From: an uncultured Lachnospiraceae bacterium
Lineage (GTDB): Bacteria; Bacillota; Clostridia; Lachnospirales; Lachnospiraceae
Length of the DNA stretch: 64,000 nucleotides
Direction: 5' to 3'
Assembly: GCA_945949045.1 (NCBI GenBank)
Contig: CAMFDG010000006.1
Span: 1-64,000, forward strand
Both the position numbers and the translations under genes were made by a program. A model generated the notes under the pieces. That model saw only the letters and a program-made list of their open reading frames with translations. It had not been told where the DNA came from and made no database searches. Below are positions 1 to 8,730 of the stretch, one piece after another. Position 1 is the first letter of the stretch. Each line of letters starts with the position of its first letter.

Positions 1-131
1 CCATCAAGGGGCCGGAGGGAAACATTGAATATCTGGTATTGCTGGAAAAGACTGAAGAACCGGGGCTGGAGGACGGTGTCGATATTCATGCTGTTGTGGA
101 AGCTGCACACGGGGAGTTGGACAAATCATGA
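1..131 (+). CDS. tlyA: TlyA-family rRNA methyltransferase / hemolysin-like protein, C-terminal fragment (5' truncated by window)
   Basis: Open frame from window start reads IKGPEGNIEYLVLLEKTEEPGLEDGVDIHAVVEAAHGELDKS*; stop overlaps nadK start (atga); position before nadK-argR-recN is typical for tlyA. Confidence 0.7.
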   Translation, partial: IKGPEGNIEYLVLLEKTEEPGLEDGVDIHAVVEAAHGELDKS

Positions 132-982
132 AGCATTTTATGTTGATCACAAATGTTTATAAGGATACGGGGCTTCGCCTGTCCCACAGAATCGTCTCCT
201 ATATTGAGGACCGGGGCGGATGGGCCGGTATTTGCATTAGCAATGTGGAGCACGTGGTGGAAAAGGATTTTGATCTTTCGGACATACCGGAGGATACGGA
301 GTGTATCCTGGTGCTGGGAGGAGACGGTACGTTGATACGCGCGGCCACCAAGGTGGAATCTTTACATATTCCGCTGATCGGGGTTAATATGGGAACGCTG
401 GGCTATCTCTGTGAGCTGGAGGAATCTACGGTGTTTTCGGCAATTGACTGTCTGATGCAGGATCAGTACACTCTGGAGGAGCGCATCATGCTTTCCGGCC
501 GGCAGGTGCCGGGGGAAAAGGAACACCTGGCGTTAAATGATGTGGTGATACATTGGGCAGGGGATCTGTCTATGTTGCAGCTTTTGGTTTATGTCAATGG
601 GGAATTCCTGACAACTTATCACGCTGACGGAATCATTGTTGCCACACCTACGGGTTCCACCGGCTACAGTATGTCTGCCGGTGGCCCTATCGTGGATCCG
701 AAGGCCCAGATGCTTCTTCTTACCCCCATCAACGCCCATGACCTGAACTCCCAGAGCATCGTGCTGGGGGCGGAGGATGTGGTGGAAATCGAGGTGGGAA
801 GCCGCAGCTTCCGACGGGATGAGAGAGCCAGCGTCAGCTTTGACGGAGATACGATATGGCATCTGAAGGTGGAGGAGCGGGTCCGTATTGCGCAGGCGTC
901 CACACGGATCCGGATCTGCAGGCTCAGTAATCAGAGTTTCCTGGAGATCCTTCGCAAGAAGATGCAGCAGATAGGGGGATAG
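128..982 (+). CDS. nadK: NAD kinase
   Basis: 284 aa; LVLGGDGTLIRAA (GGDGT motif), NDVVIH, TPTGSTGYSMSAGGPIVDP. Confidence 0.95.
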   Translation: MKHFMLITNVYKDTGLRLSHRIVSYIEDRGGWAGICISNVEHVVEKDFDLSDIPEDTECILVLGGDGTLIRAATKVESLHIPLIGVNMGTLGYLCELEESTVFSAIDCLMQDQYTLEERIMLSGRQVPGEKEHLALNDVVIHWAGDLSMLQLLVYVNGEFLTTYHADGIIVATPTGSTGYSMSAGGPIVDPKAQMLLLTPINAHDLNSQSIVLGAEDVVEIEVGSRSFRRDERASVSFDGDTIWHLKVEERVRIAQASTRIRICRLSNQSFLEILRKKMQQIGG

Positions 983-989
983 GGGAGCT

Positions 990-1439
990 ATGAAGGAAAA
1001 ACGACAGGCAAAAATACTGGAACTGATCCGGAAAAGGGATGTGGAGACACAGGAGGAGCTGTCTGCGTATTTGGAGCAGGAAGGCTTTGTGGTTACGCAG
1101 GCTACGGTTTCCAGGGATATCCGGGAGCTGAAGCTGACAAAGATTGCTACAGAGAATGGGAGACAGAAGTACGCGGTTCTTACGGATGCAGATACCAGTC
1201 TGATGGATAAATATGTCCGGGTCCTGCAGGAGGGCCTTGTCTCTATCGACATTGCGGAGAATATCCTTGTGATCCATACGGTATCCGGCATGGCATCTGC
1301 CGTGGGAGCTGCTGTGGATGCCATGAAGCTGCCGGAGCTTTTGGGATCAATTGCGGGAGATGATACCATTATCTGTGTGATTCGATTCGGAGAAGCTGCA
1401 GAGAAAATCAAAAAGATCCTGCTGTCTTTGGGAAAGTAG
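990..1439 (+). CDS. argR: Arginine repressor
   Basis: 149 aa; KRQAKILELIRKRDVETQEELSAYL...TQATVSRDIRELKL winged HTH; C-terminal GSIAGDDTIICVIR. Confidence 0.95.
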   Translation: MKEKRQAKILELIRKRDVETQEELSAYLEQEGFVVTQATVSRDIRELKLTKIATENGRQKYAVLTDADTSLMDKYVRVLQEGLVSIDIAENILVIHTVSGMASAVGAAVDAMKLPELLGSIAGDDTIICVIRFGEAAEKIKKILLSLGK

Positions 1440-1451
1440 TAAGGAGAAAGT

Positions 1452-3122
1452 ATGTTACAAAGTCTACATGTAAAGAATCTGGCTCTGATTGACGAGACAG
1501 AGGTGGAATTTAAACCGGGACTTAATATTTTGTCCGGCGAGACCGGAGCGGGTAAGTCCATTATTATTGGATCAATCAGTCTGGCACTGGGGGAGAAAGC
1601 ACCGAAGGAGCTTTTGCGGGACAATGATGCCTCGGCCTTGGTGGAGCTGGTGTTTGTGGTGGAGGATGAATTTACCAGGAGGGCCTTGTCGGAACTGTCG
1701 GTGGAGGCAGAAGACGATGTGGTGGTTTTGAGTCGCAAGATTACAGCGGGCCGGGCGGTGGCAAGAATCAATGGCGAGGCAGTGTCTGTGGCAAAACTGA
1801 AGGCGGTGGCCGCGCTGCTGATTGATATCCACGGCCAGCATGAGCATCAGTCCCTGATGTCCAAAAAGAAACAATTGGAGATCCTGGATTCTTTTGCAAA
1901 GCATGAACTGGGAGATCGGAAGGAGAGACTTTCTGTCTGCTACAGGGAATACCGAAAACTTTCCGAAGAATGGGAGCAGGCGAACATGGATATCTCGGAG
2001 CGAAAAAAGGAACTATCCTTTCTGGAGTACGAGGTCAGGGAAATCCGGGAAGCGGATCTTAAGCCGGGGGAGGACGAATTGCTGGAGGAGACCTATCGCA
2101 GATTTGCCAACGGACGCAAGATCATAGACGCGGCATCGGCTGCCGCTGCCCTAACCGGAGGAGATGGGGAAAATGCTTCGGAGCTGGTGGGACGGGCCCT
2201 CCGGGAGATCAGCGGGGTCACGCAGTATGACAGTCGGCTTTCACAGCTGGAGCAGCAGCTGACGGATATTGACAGTCTGCTCAGTGATTTTCACCATGAA
2301 ATCACCTCCTATCTGGATACGGAGGACTTTGATGAGGAAACCTATTATGAGACAGAACGGCGGCTGGATCTGATCAACCATTTAAAGTCCAAGTATGGAA
2401 ACACCGTGGAGGAAATTCTTTCCTATTGCGAGGAAAAAGAAAAAAGGATTGCTGTTCTGAATGATTATGACGAATATTTAAATCAACTTTTAACTTCTTT
2501 GAAAAAGAAGAAGGCGGAATTGGAGGAGCTGTGCAGTCAGGTGTCGGATATTCGCAGGACACAGGCCAAGCTGCTCACCAAGGCCATCCGGGAAGCGCTC
2601 TCTGATCTCAATTTCCTGGATGTGAAATTTACGATGGATTTTCAGAAAACGGAGGATTATACGGCATCCGGAACAGATGATGCCTGTTTTATGATTTCTA
2701 CCAATCCGGGAGAACCTTTAAAGCCTCTGGCGGCGGTGGCTTCCGGAGGAGAACTTTCCAGAATTGCCCTGGCGGTGAAAACGGTCATGGCGGAGAGCGA
2801 CCGGATTGCGACGCTGATCTTTGACGAGATCGACAGTGGAATCAGTGGACGAACGGCCCAGATGGTATCTGAAAAAATGCATCTTTTAGCCGGCAGTCAT
2901 CAGATTATTTGCATTACGCATCTGCCACAGATTGCAGCTATGGCAGATGCCCACTTCCTGATTGAAAAATCCGTTGAGCATGATGCGACGGTTTCCAGGA
3001 TCCATCTTTTAAATGAAGAGGAAAGCGTGAATGAGCTGGCCCGGATGCTGGGAGGTGCGCAGATCACGGATACGGTTCTCATGAATGCAAGAGAAATGAA
3101 AACAATGGCACACATGAAATAA
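1452..3122 (+). CDS. recN: DNA repair protein RecN
   Basis: 556 aa; LSGETGAGKSIIIGSISLALG Walker A, DIHGQHEHQSL, SGGELSRIALAVK, IFDEIDSGISGRTA. Confidence 0.95.
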   Translation: MLQSLHVKNLALIDETEVEFKPGLNILSGETGAGKSIIIGSISLALGEKAPKELLRDNDASALVELVFVVEDEFTRRALSELSVEAEDDVVVLSRKITAGRAVARINGEAVSVAKLKAVAALLIDIHGQHEHQSLMSKKKQLEILDSFAKHELGDRKERLSVCYREYRKLSEEWEQANMDISERKKELSFLEYEVREIREADLKPGEDELLEETYRRFANGRKIIDAASAAAALTGGDGENASELVGRALREISGVTQYDSRLSQLEQQLTDIDSLLSDFHHEITSYLDTEDFDEETYYETERRLDLINHLKSKYGNTVEEILSYCEEKEKRIAVLNDYDEYLNQLLTSLKKKKAELEELCSQVSDIRRTQAKLLTKAIREALSDLNFLDVKFTMDFQKTEDYTASGTDDACFMISTNPGEPLKPLAAVASGGELSRIALAVKTVMAESDRIATLIFDEIDSGISGRTAQMVSEKMHLLAGSHQIICITHLPQIAAMADAHFLIEKSVEHDATVSRIHLLNEEESVNELARMLGGAQITDTVLMNAREMKTMAHMK

Positions 3123-3208
3123 CAAAATTGCCGCATACTATCATCGGTAGTGCTGGGCGCGCCCGGGAATAAAAAGGGCAGCGCTTCAGCTTCTGTAGAC
3201 CGGAGGAA

Positions 3209-4483
3209 ATGATTGGTATGCGGCATTTTTTGAAATGTGCTTTTGAAAATTTAATCTGGATTTATCTATGTGTCCTTCTATGCTTCTCTTATGCAACCAT
3301 GATGGATGCGATTCCGGACCGGGTGTATCTGGAGGAGGGGCAGAAGCTGGCTCTGGATCAGAAGCTTCCGGTGGTGCTGTCGGAGACCACCGGTGAGAAG
3401 ACGGTGATGGCAGATACCGGGGCCAGTACTTTCGCGTCACTTCAGGAGCGCAAATCTGCGGGCAGCTGTGACAGCCTGAAGGAGGGGCTGCACAAGGTTA
3501 CCTGCTATCTTTTCGGGCTTTTTCCTGTGAAGGAGGTGGAGGTCTCTGTTGTCCCGCAGAAAAGCGTTTACGCCGGGGGACAGGTTGTGGGAATTTATGG
3601 TGCAACCCAGGGAATTCTGGTTCTTGGAAGCAGCCAGATAGAGAAACCGGACGGGGGTTTTGCTGAGCCGGCCGAGCACATTCTCCGGGCGGGGGATTAC
3701 ATTACGTCTGTGAATGGTCTGGAAATAGAAAAGAAGGAGGAATTGGTCCGCTGTGTGCAGGACTGTCAGGGAGAACGGCTGGTTTTGACCCTCTGGAGGG
3801 GAAATGAGCAGATTTCCGTTTCGGTGACACCGGTGATGGCGAAGAACGGTTCCTATATGCTGGGAATCTGGGTAAAGGACGACATGGCGGGAATCGGCAC
3901 TTTGACCTATTTTGAACAGGATCTGGATTTTGGCGCCCTCGGTCATGGAATTGGTGACGGACAGTCCGGAGAACTTCTTCGGCTTTCGAACGGACGACTT
4001 TACCGGGCGGAGGTTTTTGGCATCCAGAAGGGAGAACGGGGAACTCCCGGTGAGCTGGAGGGTATGCTTTATTACGGTGCAAAAAACCAGATCGGACAGG
4101 TGTCCAGCAACTCTGACCTGGGAATCTATGGAAAGTTGAAAAAGGATTATTATACACAGCTTCTCACTGAGGATTCCCTTTACCCTGTGGGGTATAAACA
4201 GGAGGTGAGCACAGGATCGGCAGTGATTTTGTCGGACGCTTCCGGCGAGCCTGCCATGTATCACATTGTGATTGACTCTCTGGATTATACACCCGCCGAC
4301 AGTAACAAGGGCATTCATTTTCACGTGGATGATGAGAATCTGATTGCGCTGACAGGGGGAATCGTGCAGGGACTTTCCGGTTCGCCCATTATCCAGAATG
4401 GCCGGATTGTCGGGGCAGTTACACATGTGCTGGTCAGTGATCCCACCAGGGGTTATGGGATATTTATAGAGAATATGCTGTAG
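3209..4483 (+). CDS. spoIVB: SpoIVB peptidase (S55 family)
   Basis: N-terminal TM, PDZ-like region, GALGHGI and catalytic QGLSGSPIIQNGRIVGAVTHVLVSDPTRGYGIFIENML. Confidence 0.92.
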   Translation: MIGMRHFLKCAFENLIWIYLCVLLCFSYATMMDAIPDRVYLEEGQKLALDQKLPVVLSETTGEKTVMADTGASTFASLQERKSAGSCDSLKEGLHKVTCYLFGLFPVKEVEVSVVPQKSVYAGGQVVGIYGATQGILVLGSSQIEKPDGGFAEPAEHILRAGDYITSVNGLEIEKKEELVRCVQDCQGERLVLTLWRGNEQISVSVTPVMAKNGSYMLGIWVKDDMAGIGTLTYFEQDLDFGALGHGIGDGQSGELLRLSNGRLYRAEVFGIQKGERGTPGELEGMLYYGAKNQIGQVSSNSDLGIYGKLKKDYYTQLLTEDSLYPVGYKQEVSTGSAVILSDASGEPAMYHIVIDSLDYTPADSNKGIHFHVDDENLIALTGGIVQGLSGSPIIQNGRIVGAVTHVLVSDPTRGYGIFIENML

Positions 4484-4506
4484 AAGGAGAAATCATTGGT
4501 GTTCCC

Positions 4507-4535
4507 TTGCGAAAAGAAGGAATTTGGTATATAAT
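4507..4535 (+). promoter_or_regulatory. SigA-like promoter for gltX
   Basis: TTGCGA (4507-4512), 17-nt spacer, TATAAT (4530-4535), upstream of gltX start at 4585. Confidence 0.65.
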
Positions 4536-4584
4536 GGGCGGTACGGCAGTCCCTGCCGATGTTAAATAACGAGGAGAAAGTGAA

Positions 4585-6045
4585 ATGAGCAGGAAAATCA
4601 GAACCAGATTTGCACCGAGTCCCACAGGAAGAATGCATGTAGGAAATCTCCGTACGGCGTTGTATGCCTACCTCATTACGAAGCATGAGGGCGGAGATTT
4701 TATTTTGAGAATAGAGGATACCGATCAGGAGCGAGAAGTAGAGGGGGCGGTGGACATCATCTACCGTACGCTGGAAAAGACAGGCCTCATCCATGATGAG
4801 GGACCGGATAAGGACGGTGGCTGTGGTCCGTACATCCAGAGCGAGCGTCAGGCTCAGGGCATTTATCTGAAATATGCGAAGGAACTCATTGACAAGGGAG
4901 AGGCATATTACTGCTTTTGTGATAAAGAACGTCTGGAGGGATTGAAGCAGACGGTTGGCGGCAAGGAAATTCATGTCTATGACAAGCACTGCCTGCATCT
5001 TTCCAAAGAAGAGGTGGAGGAGAAGTTAAAGGCAGGTGTGCCCTACGTCATCCGTCAGAACAATCCGACGGAAGGAACTACCACCTTTCAGGATGAAATC
5101 TATGGGGATATCTCAGTGGATAATGCGGAACTTGATGATATGATTCTGATCAAGTCTGACGGATTTCCCACCTACAATTTTGCCAACGTAGTGGACGATC
5201 ATCTCATGGGAATCACCCACGTAGTAAGGGGAAATGAGTACCTGTCCTCCTCCCCGAAATATAACAGACTGTATGAGGCTTTCGGATGGGAGGTGCCGGT
5301 GTATGTGCACTGCCCGTTGATTACGGATGAGAATCACCAGAAGCTTTCCAAGCGCTGTGGCCATTCCTCCTTTGAGGATCTGGTGGAGCAGGGCTTTGTG
5401 ACAGAGGCTATTGTTAATTTCGTTGCTCTGCTGGGCTGGAGTCCGGCGGACAATCAGGAAATCATGTCCATGCAGGAGATGATCGAGAAATTTGACTATC
5501 ATCATATGAGCAAATCACCGGCGGTATTTGATTTTACCAAGCTCAAGTGGATGAACGGCGAGTACATTAAGAAAATGGATTTTGAGGACTTTTATGAGAA
5601 AGCCCTGCCCTATATCAGGGAGGTTGTCACGAAGGATTATGACCTGAAAAAGATCGCGAAGATGGTACAGTCCAGAATTGAAATCTTCCCGGATATCAAG
5701 GATCATATTGATTTCTTCGAGGAACTTCCGGAGTATGATGTGTCCATGTACACCCATAAGAAGATGAAGACCAACGCACAGACTTCACTTGAGGTGCTGA
5801 AAGAGGTTCTGCCTCTTCTCGAGAAGCAGGAGGATTACAGCAATGATGCTCTCTACGCGATGCTTCAGGATTATGTGGCAGAGAAGGGGGTTAAGACAGG
5901 GTATGTGATGTGGCCGATCCGAACCGCCGTCTCCGGTAAACAGATGACACCGGGCGGTGCCACAGAACTGATGGAGGTTCTGGGCAGGGAGGAGTCCATC
6001 CGCAGGATCCGGAAGGGAATCGAGCTTCTTTTGAATGTACAGTAA
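4585..6045 (+). CDS. gltX: Glutamyl-tRNA synthetase
   Basis: 486 aa; [21 protein letters not shown] (HIGH region), KLSKRCG (KMSKS equivalent). Confidence 0.95.
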   Translation: MSRKIRTRFAPSPTGRMHVGNLRTALYAYLITKHEGGDFILRIEDTDQEREVEGAVDIIYRTLEKTGLIHDEGPDKDGGCGPYIQSERQAQGIYLKYAKELIDKGEAYYCFCDKERLEGLKQTVGGKEIHVYDKHCLHLSKEEVEEKLKAGVPYVIRQNNPTEGTTTFQDEIYGDISVDNAELDDMILIKSDGFPTYNFANVVDDHLMGITHVVRGNEYLSSSPKYNRLYEAFGWEVPVYVHCPLITDENHQKLSKRCGHSSFEDLVEQGFVTEAIVNFVALLGWSPADNQEIMSMQEMIEKFDYHHMSKSPAVFDFTKLKWMNGEYIKKMDFEDFYEKALPYIREVVTKDYDLKKIAKMVQSRIEIFPDIKDHIDFFEELPEYDVSMYTHKKMKTNAQTSLEVLKEVLPLLEKQEDYSNDALYAMLQDYVAEKGVKTGYVMWPIRTAVSGKQMTPGGATELMEVLGREESIRRIRKGIELLLNVQ

Positions 6046-6054
6046 ATGTAAGGA

Positions 6055-7887
6055 ATGTTTATGAATTATAACCAGTCTCAGCAGGAGGCCATCCGTCATC
6101 AGGATGGCCCGATGCTTGTCCTGGCGGGTCCCGGCTCCGGGAAGACCGCTGTTATTACCCAAAGAACGGTCAATTTAATAGAAAATGGCATTGAACCCTC
6201 CCATATTCTGGTGATTACCTTTACCAGGGCGGCAGCCATGCATATGAAAAGCCGTTTCCTTCAGGCTGTGGGACAGGAGCGCTGCCCGGTCACTTTCGGG
6301 ACCTTTCATGCGGTCTTTTTCCAGGTGTTGAAGCTGGCGTATCACTATGACAGAAGTAATATTATTTCTGAGGAGACCAGGTACAGGCTGATGCGGGAAA
6401 TTCTTTCTTACCAGCATCTGGAGTATGAGGACGAAAAGGAATTGATCGCAGATCTGCTGGGGGAAATCAGCAGAGTGAAAAACGAACAGATTCCGTTGGA
6501 ACACTTTTATTCCAGCCATTGCGGGGAGGAGGTCTTTCGGAGCATTTACCGGGAATATGAAAGAAAACTGCGGGAAAACCGCCTTTTAGATTTCGATGAT
6601 ATGCTGGTCTATACCTATGAGCTGTTTTCTCAGAGACCGGATATTCTGTCGGCATGGCAGAAGAAGTACCGTTACATTCTGATCGATGAGTTTCAGGATA
6701 TCAATGGCTTACAGTGGGAAATTATGAAAATGATGGCGGCACCGTTGGACAATCTGTTTGCCGTAGGAGATGACGATCAGTCCATATACCGATTCCGCGG
6801 ATCGAAACCAGAAATTATGCTTGGATTTAACAAGGCCTACCCTCATGCAAAAATCCTCCGCCTGAATGTCAATTACCGCTGTGCTTCCTCCATCGTGACG
6901 GCGGCCGGAAAACTGATTTCCGGCAATGAGGAACGATTTGCAAAGGATATGAAAGCTGATTTTATCAAAGAGGATGCAGTGGAGTTCAGGCTCTTTGAGG
7001 ACGAGAAACAGGAGAATGCTTTTGTGACGCAGGAAATCATACAATCCCATGAAAAAGGGGTGCCCTACCGGGAGATGGCCGTGCTTTTTCGAACCAATCT
7101 GCAGCCGGGGCCTTTGATGGAGCAGCTCCTTTCCCGCAATCTGCCCTTTCGGGCGAAGGATAAGATTCCGAATATCTATGAACACTGGATTGCAAGAGAT
7201 CTTTTTACCTATATCCGTATTGCTCGGGGAAGTAATCGAAGAGAAGATTTCCTTAGCATTATGAATAAGCCGAAGCGCTATATCGGAAGGGACAGCCTCT
7301 GTGAAGGGACGGTGTCCTTTGAGGAGTGGATACGGATGTATGATGAGCAGCCCTGGATTGCCGAGAGAATCGAAAAGCTCTGGTGTGACATAAAGCTGAT
7401 TGCAGGCATGAGTCCTTATGCGGCTGTCAATTACATCAGGAGGGGCATCGGCTACGATGACTATATTGCGGAATACGCGGATTACCGGGGAATAAAGAAA
7501 GAGGAACTGTACGAGGCAGCAGATGAGATTCAGGCCGGTGCCAGAGGCTTTCGGACCTTTGAGGAGTGGTTTTTGCATATCCAACAGTACACGAAACAGC
7601 TCAGTCAGATGGTGCGGCAGGAACCTGCAGCCGGGGATTCCGTGGTGCTTTCCACCCTGCACAGCGCAAAAGGGCTGGAGTTTCGCCAGGTATTTCTGAT
7701 TGATGTCAACGAGGGAATGATGCCTTATAAGAAGGCGGTCTTAAAAGAGGAAATCGAAGAGGAGAGACGTCTGTTCTACGTGGGAATGACGCGGGCCAGG
7801 GAAAGACTTGTGCTTTGTTCGGTAAAGAAGCTTCGCGGGAAGGAAGCAGAACCTTCCCGTTTCATCCGCGAAGCCGGTACATACTGA
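6055..7887 (+). CDS. UvrD/PcrA-like ATP-dependent DNA helicase (superfamily 1)
   Basis: 610 aa; LAGPGSGKTAVITQRTVNLI, LIDEFQDINGLQWEI, VGDDDQSIYRFRGS, STLHSAKGLEFRQVF, VGMTRARERL. Confidence 0.9.
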   Translation: MFMNYNQSQQEAIRHQDGPMLVLAGPGSGKTAVITQRTVNLIENGIEPSHILVITFTRAAAMHMKSRFLQAVGQERCPVTFGTFHAVFFQVLKLAYHYDRSNIISEETRYRLMREILSYQHLEYEDEKELIADLLGEISRVKNEQIPLEHFYSSHCGEEVFRSIYREYERKLRENRLLDFDDMLVYTYELFSQRPDILSAWQKKYRYILIDEFQDINGLQWEIMKMMAAPLDNLFAVGDDDQSIYRFRGSKPEIMLGFNKAYPHAKILRLNVNYRCASSIVTAAGKLISGNEERFAKDMKADFIKEDAVEFRLFEDEKQENAFVTQEIIQSHEKGVPYREMAVLFRTNLQPGPLMEQLLSRNLPFRAKDKIPNIYEHWIARDLFTYIRIARGSNRREDFLSIMNKPKRYIGRDSLCEGTVSFEEWIRMYDEQPWIAERIEKLWCDIKLIAGMSPYAAVNYIRRGIGYDDYIAEYADYRGIKKEELYEAADEIQAGARGFRTFEEWFLHIQQYTKQLSQMVRQEPAAGDSVVLSTLHSAKGLEFRQVFLIDVNEGMMPYKKAVLKEEIEEERRLFYVGMTRARERLVLCSVKKLRGKEAEPSRFIREAGTY

Positions 7888-7897
7888 GTGGTTATAT

Positions 7898-8233
7898 AAA
7901 CTTCCCGCACTGACTTCCGCAGCGGCGCCCCTCTATGACAAACGCTCGATTTATTCCGAACCGTGTGTGAGTTAATGCCTTCATCCACTGATTGAACATC
8001 GGCCCATGCAAAATTTGCCTTCGGCAAATGGGCCGACGCTGCATGACAGGTTTTCCATGAAAACCTGTCACATTTAAAGTGGGCACGGGAAATACACGTT
8101 CAAGCGTAGCGCGTTTGTATTTCCCGTGCCTGATAAACTCTGTGGATGGAGGCATTTACTCGCACTAGGTGCAGGAATCATGAGAGCGTCTGTCATAGAG
8201 GGGCGCCGCTGCGGAAGTCAGTGCGGGAAGTTT
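7898..8233. repeat. 336-bp branched inverted-repeat element (long outer stem enclosing three hairpins)
   Basis: 7898-7947 is the reverse complement of 8184-8233 (49/50). Further partial pairing includes atgccttcatcca (7975-7987) with tggatggaggcat (8143-8155). Inner hairpins at 8000-8035, 8044-8070 and 8082-8130. Confidence 0.9.
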
Positions 8234-8255
8234 TCGCCGGTTACACGAAAAAACA

Positions 8256-8573
8256 TTACATTTCGTCAAACATTTCTTCATCTAACAGCTCATCGAAACG
8301 GTCTGCAGCAATTTCGTATTCTTCCTCGTCCTCAATGAAGCCGATCTGGGGCAGACCCTCCTCATCCTCTGCATAGCGGTAGAGATAGACCTCTCCATCT
8401 TCGTTGTCGTTGCCCTCGCTGTCCAACGGCATAAGGGCGATGTAATCCTGCTCACCTGCCTCAAAGATTGTGAGAATACGGCATTCGACCTCACCGTTGT
8501 CCAGCTCCAGGCTGACACGGATATCCTCGATCTCATCCGGGGTCACAGGGGTTGCTTTTTCTTGTTCAGACAT
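8256..8573 (-). CDS. DUF1292 domain-containing acidic protein (YrzB-like)
   Basis: 105 aa; VECRILTIFEAGEQDYIALMPLDSEGNDNEDGEVYLYRYAEDEEGLPQIGFIEDEEEYEIAADRFDELLDEE typical of DUF1292. Confidence 0.88.
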   Translation of the reverse strand: MSEQEKATPVTPDEIEDIRVSLELDNGEVECRILTIFEAGEQDYIALMPLDSEGNDNEDGEVYLYRYAEDEEGLPQIGFIEDEEEYEIAADRFDELLDEEMFDEM

Positions 8574-8613
8574 ACCGTTACCTCTTCCTTTCTGGGTTGT
8601 AGTTTATTGCTTC

Positions 8614-8642
8614 ATTATAATTAATTTATATCGGTTTTGCAA
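8614..8642 (-). promoter_or_regulatory. SigA-like promoter for the DUF1292 gene
   Basis: On - strand: TTGCAA (8642-8637), 17-nt spacer, TATAAT (8619-8614). Confidence 0.6.
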
Positions 8643-8730
8643 ACCCATATAAAAAAATCTATACAAGGAGAAAAAAAACAAGTATAATTGAAATGTTAAT
8701 TATTGGCTTGCAAAGTATGGACGGTATACA

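Noticed and set aside
533-1771. 412-aa minus-strand ORF opposite nadK/argR/recN
   Set aside because: Antisense shadow of three well-supported genes; low-complexity Ser/Arg-rich translation with no recognisable domain
7776-8376. Short ORFs on both strands around 7776-8376 sharing peptides such as IEGRRCGSQCGKF and CHRGAPLRKSVREV
   Set aside because: They share sequence only because the DNA is an inverted repeat; not real proteins
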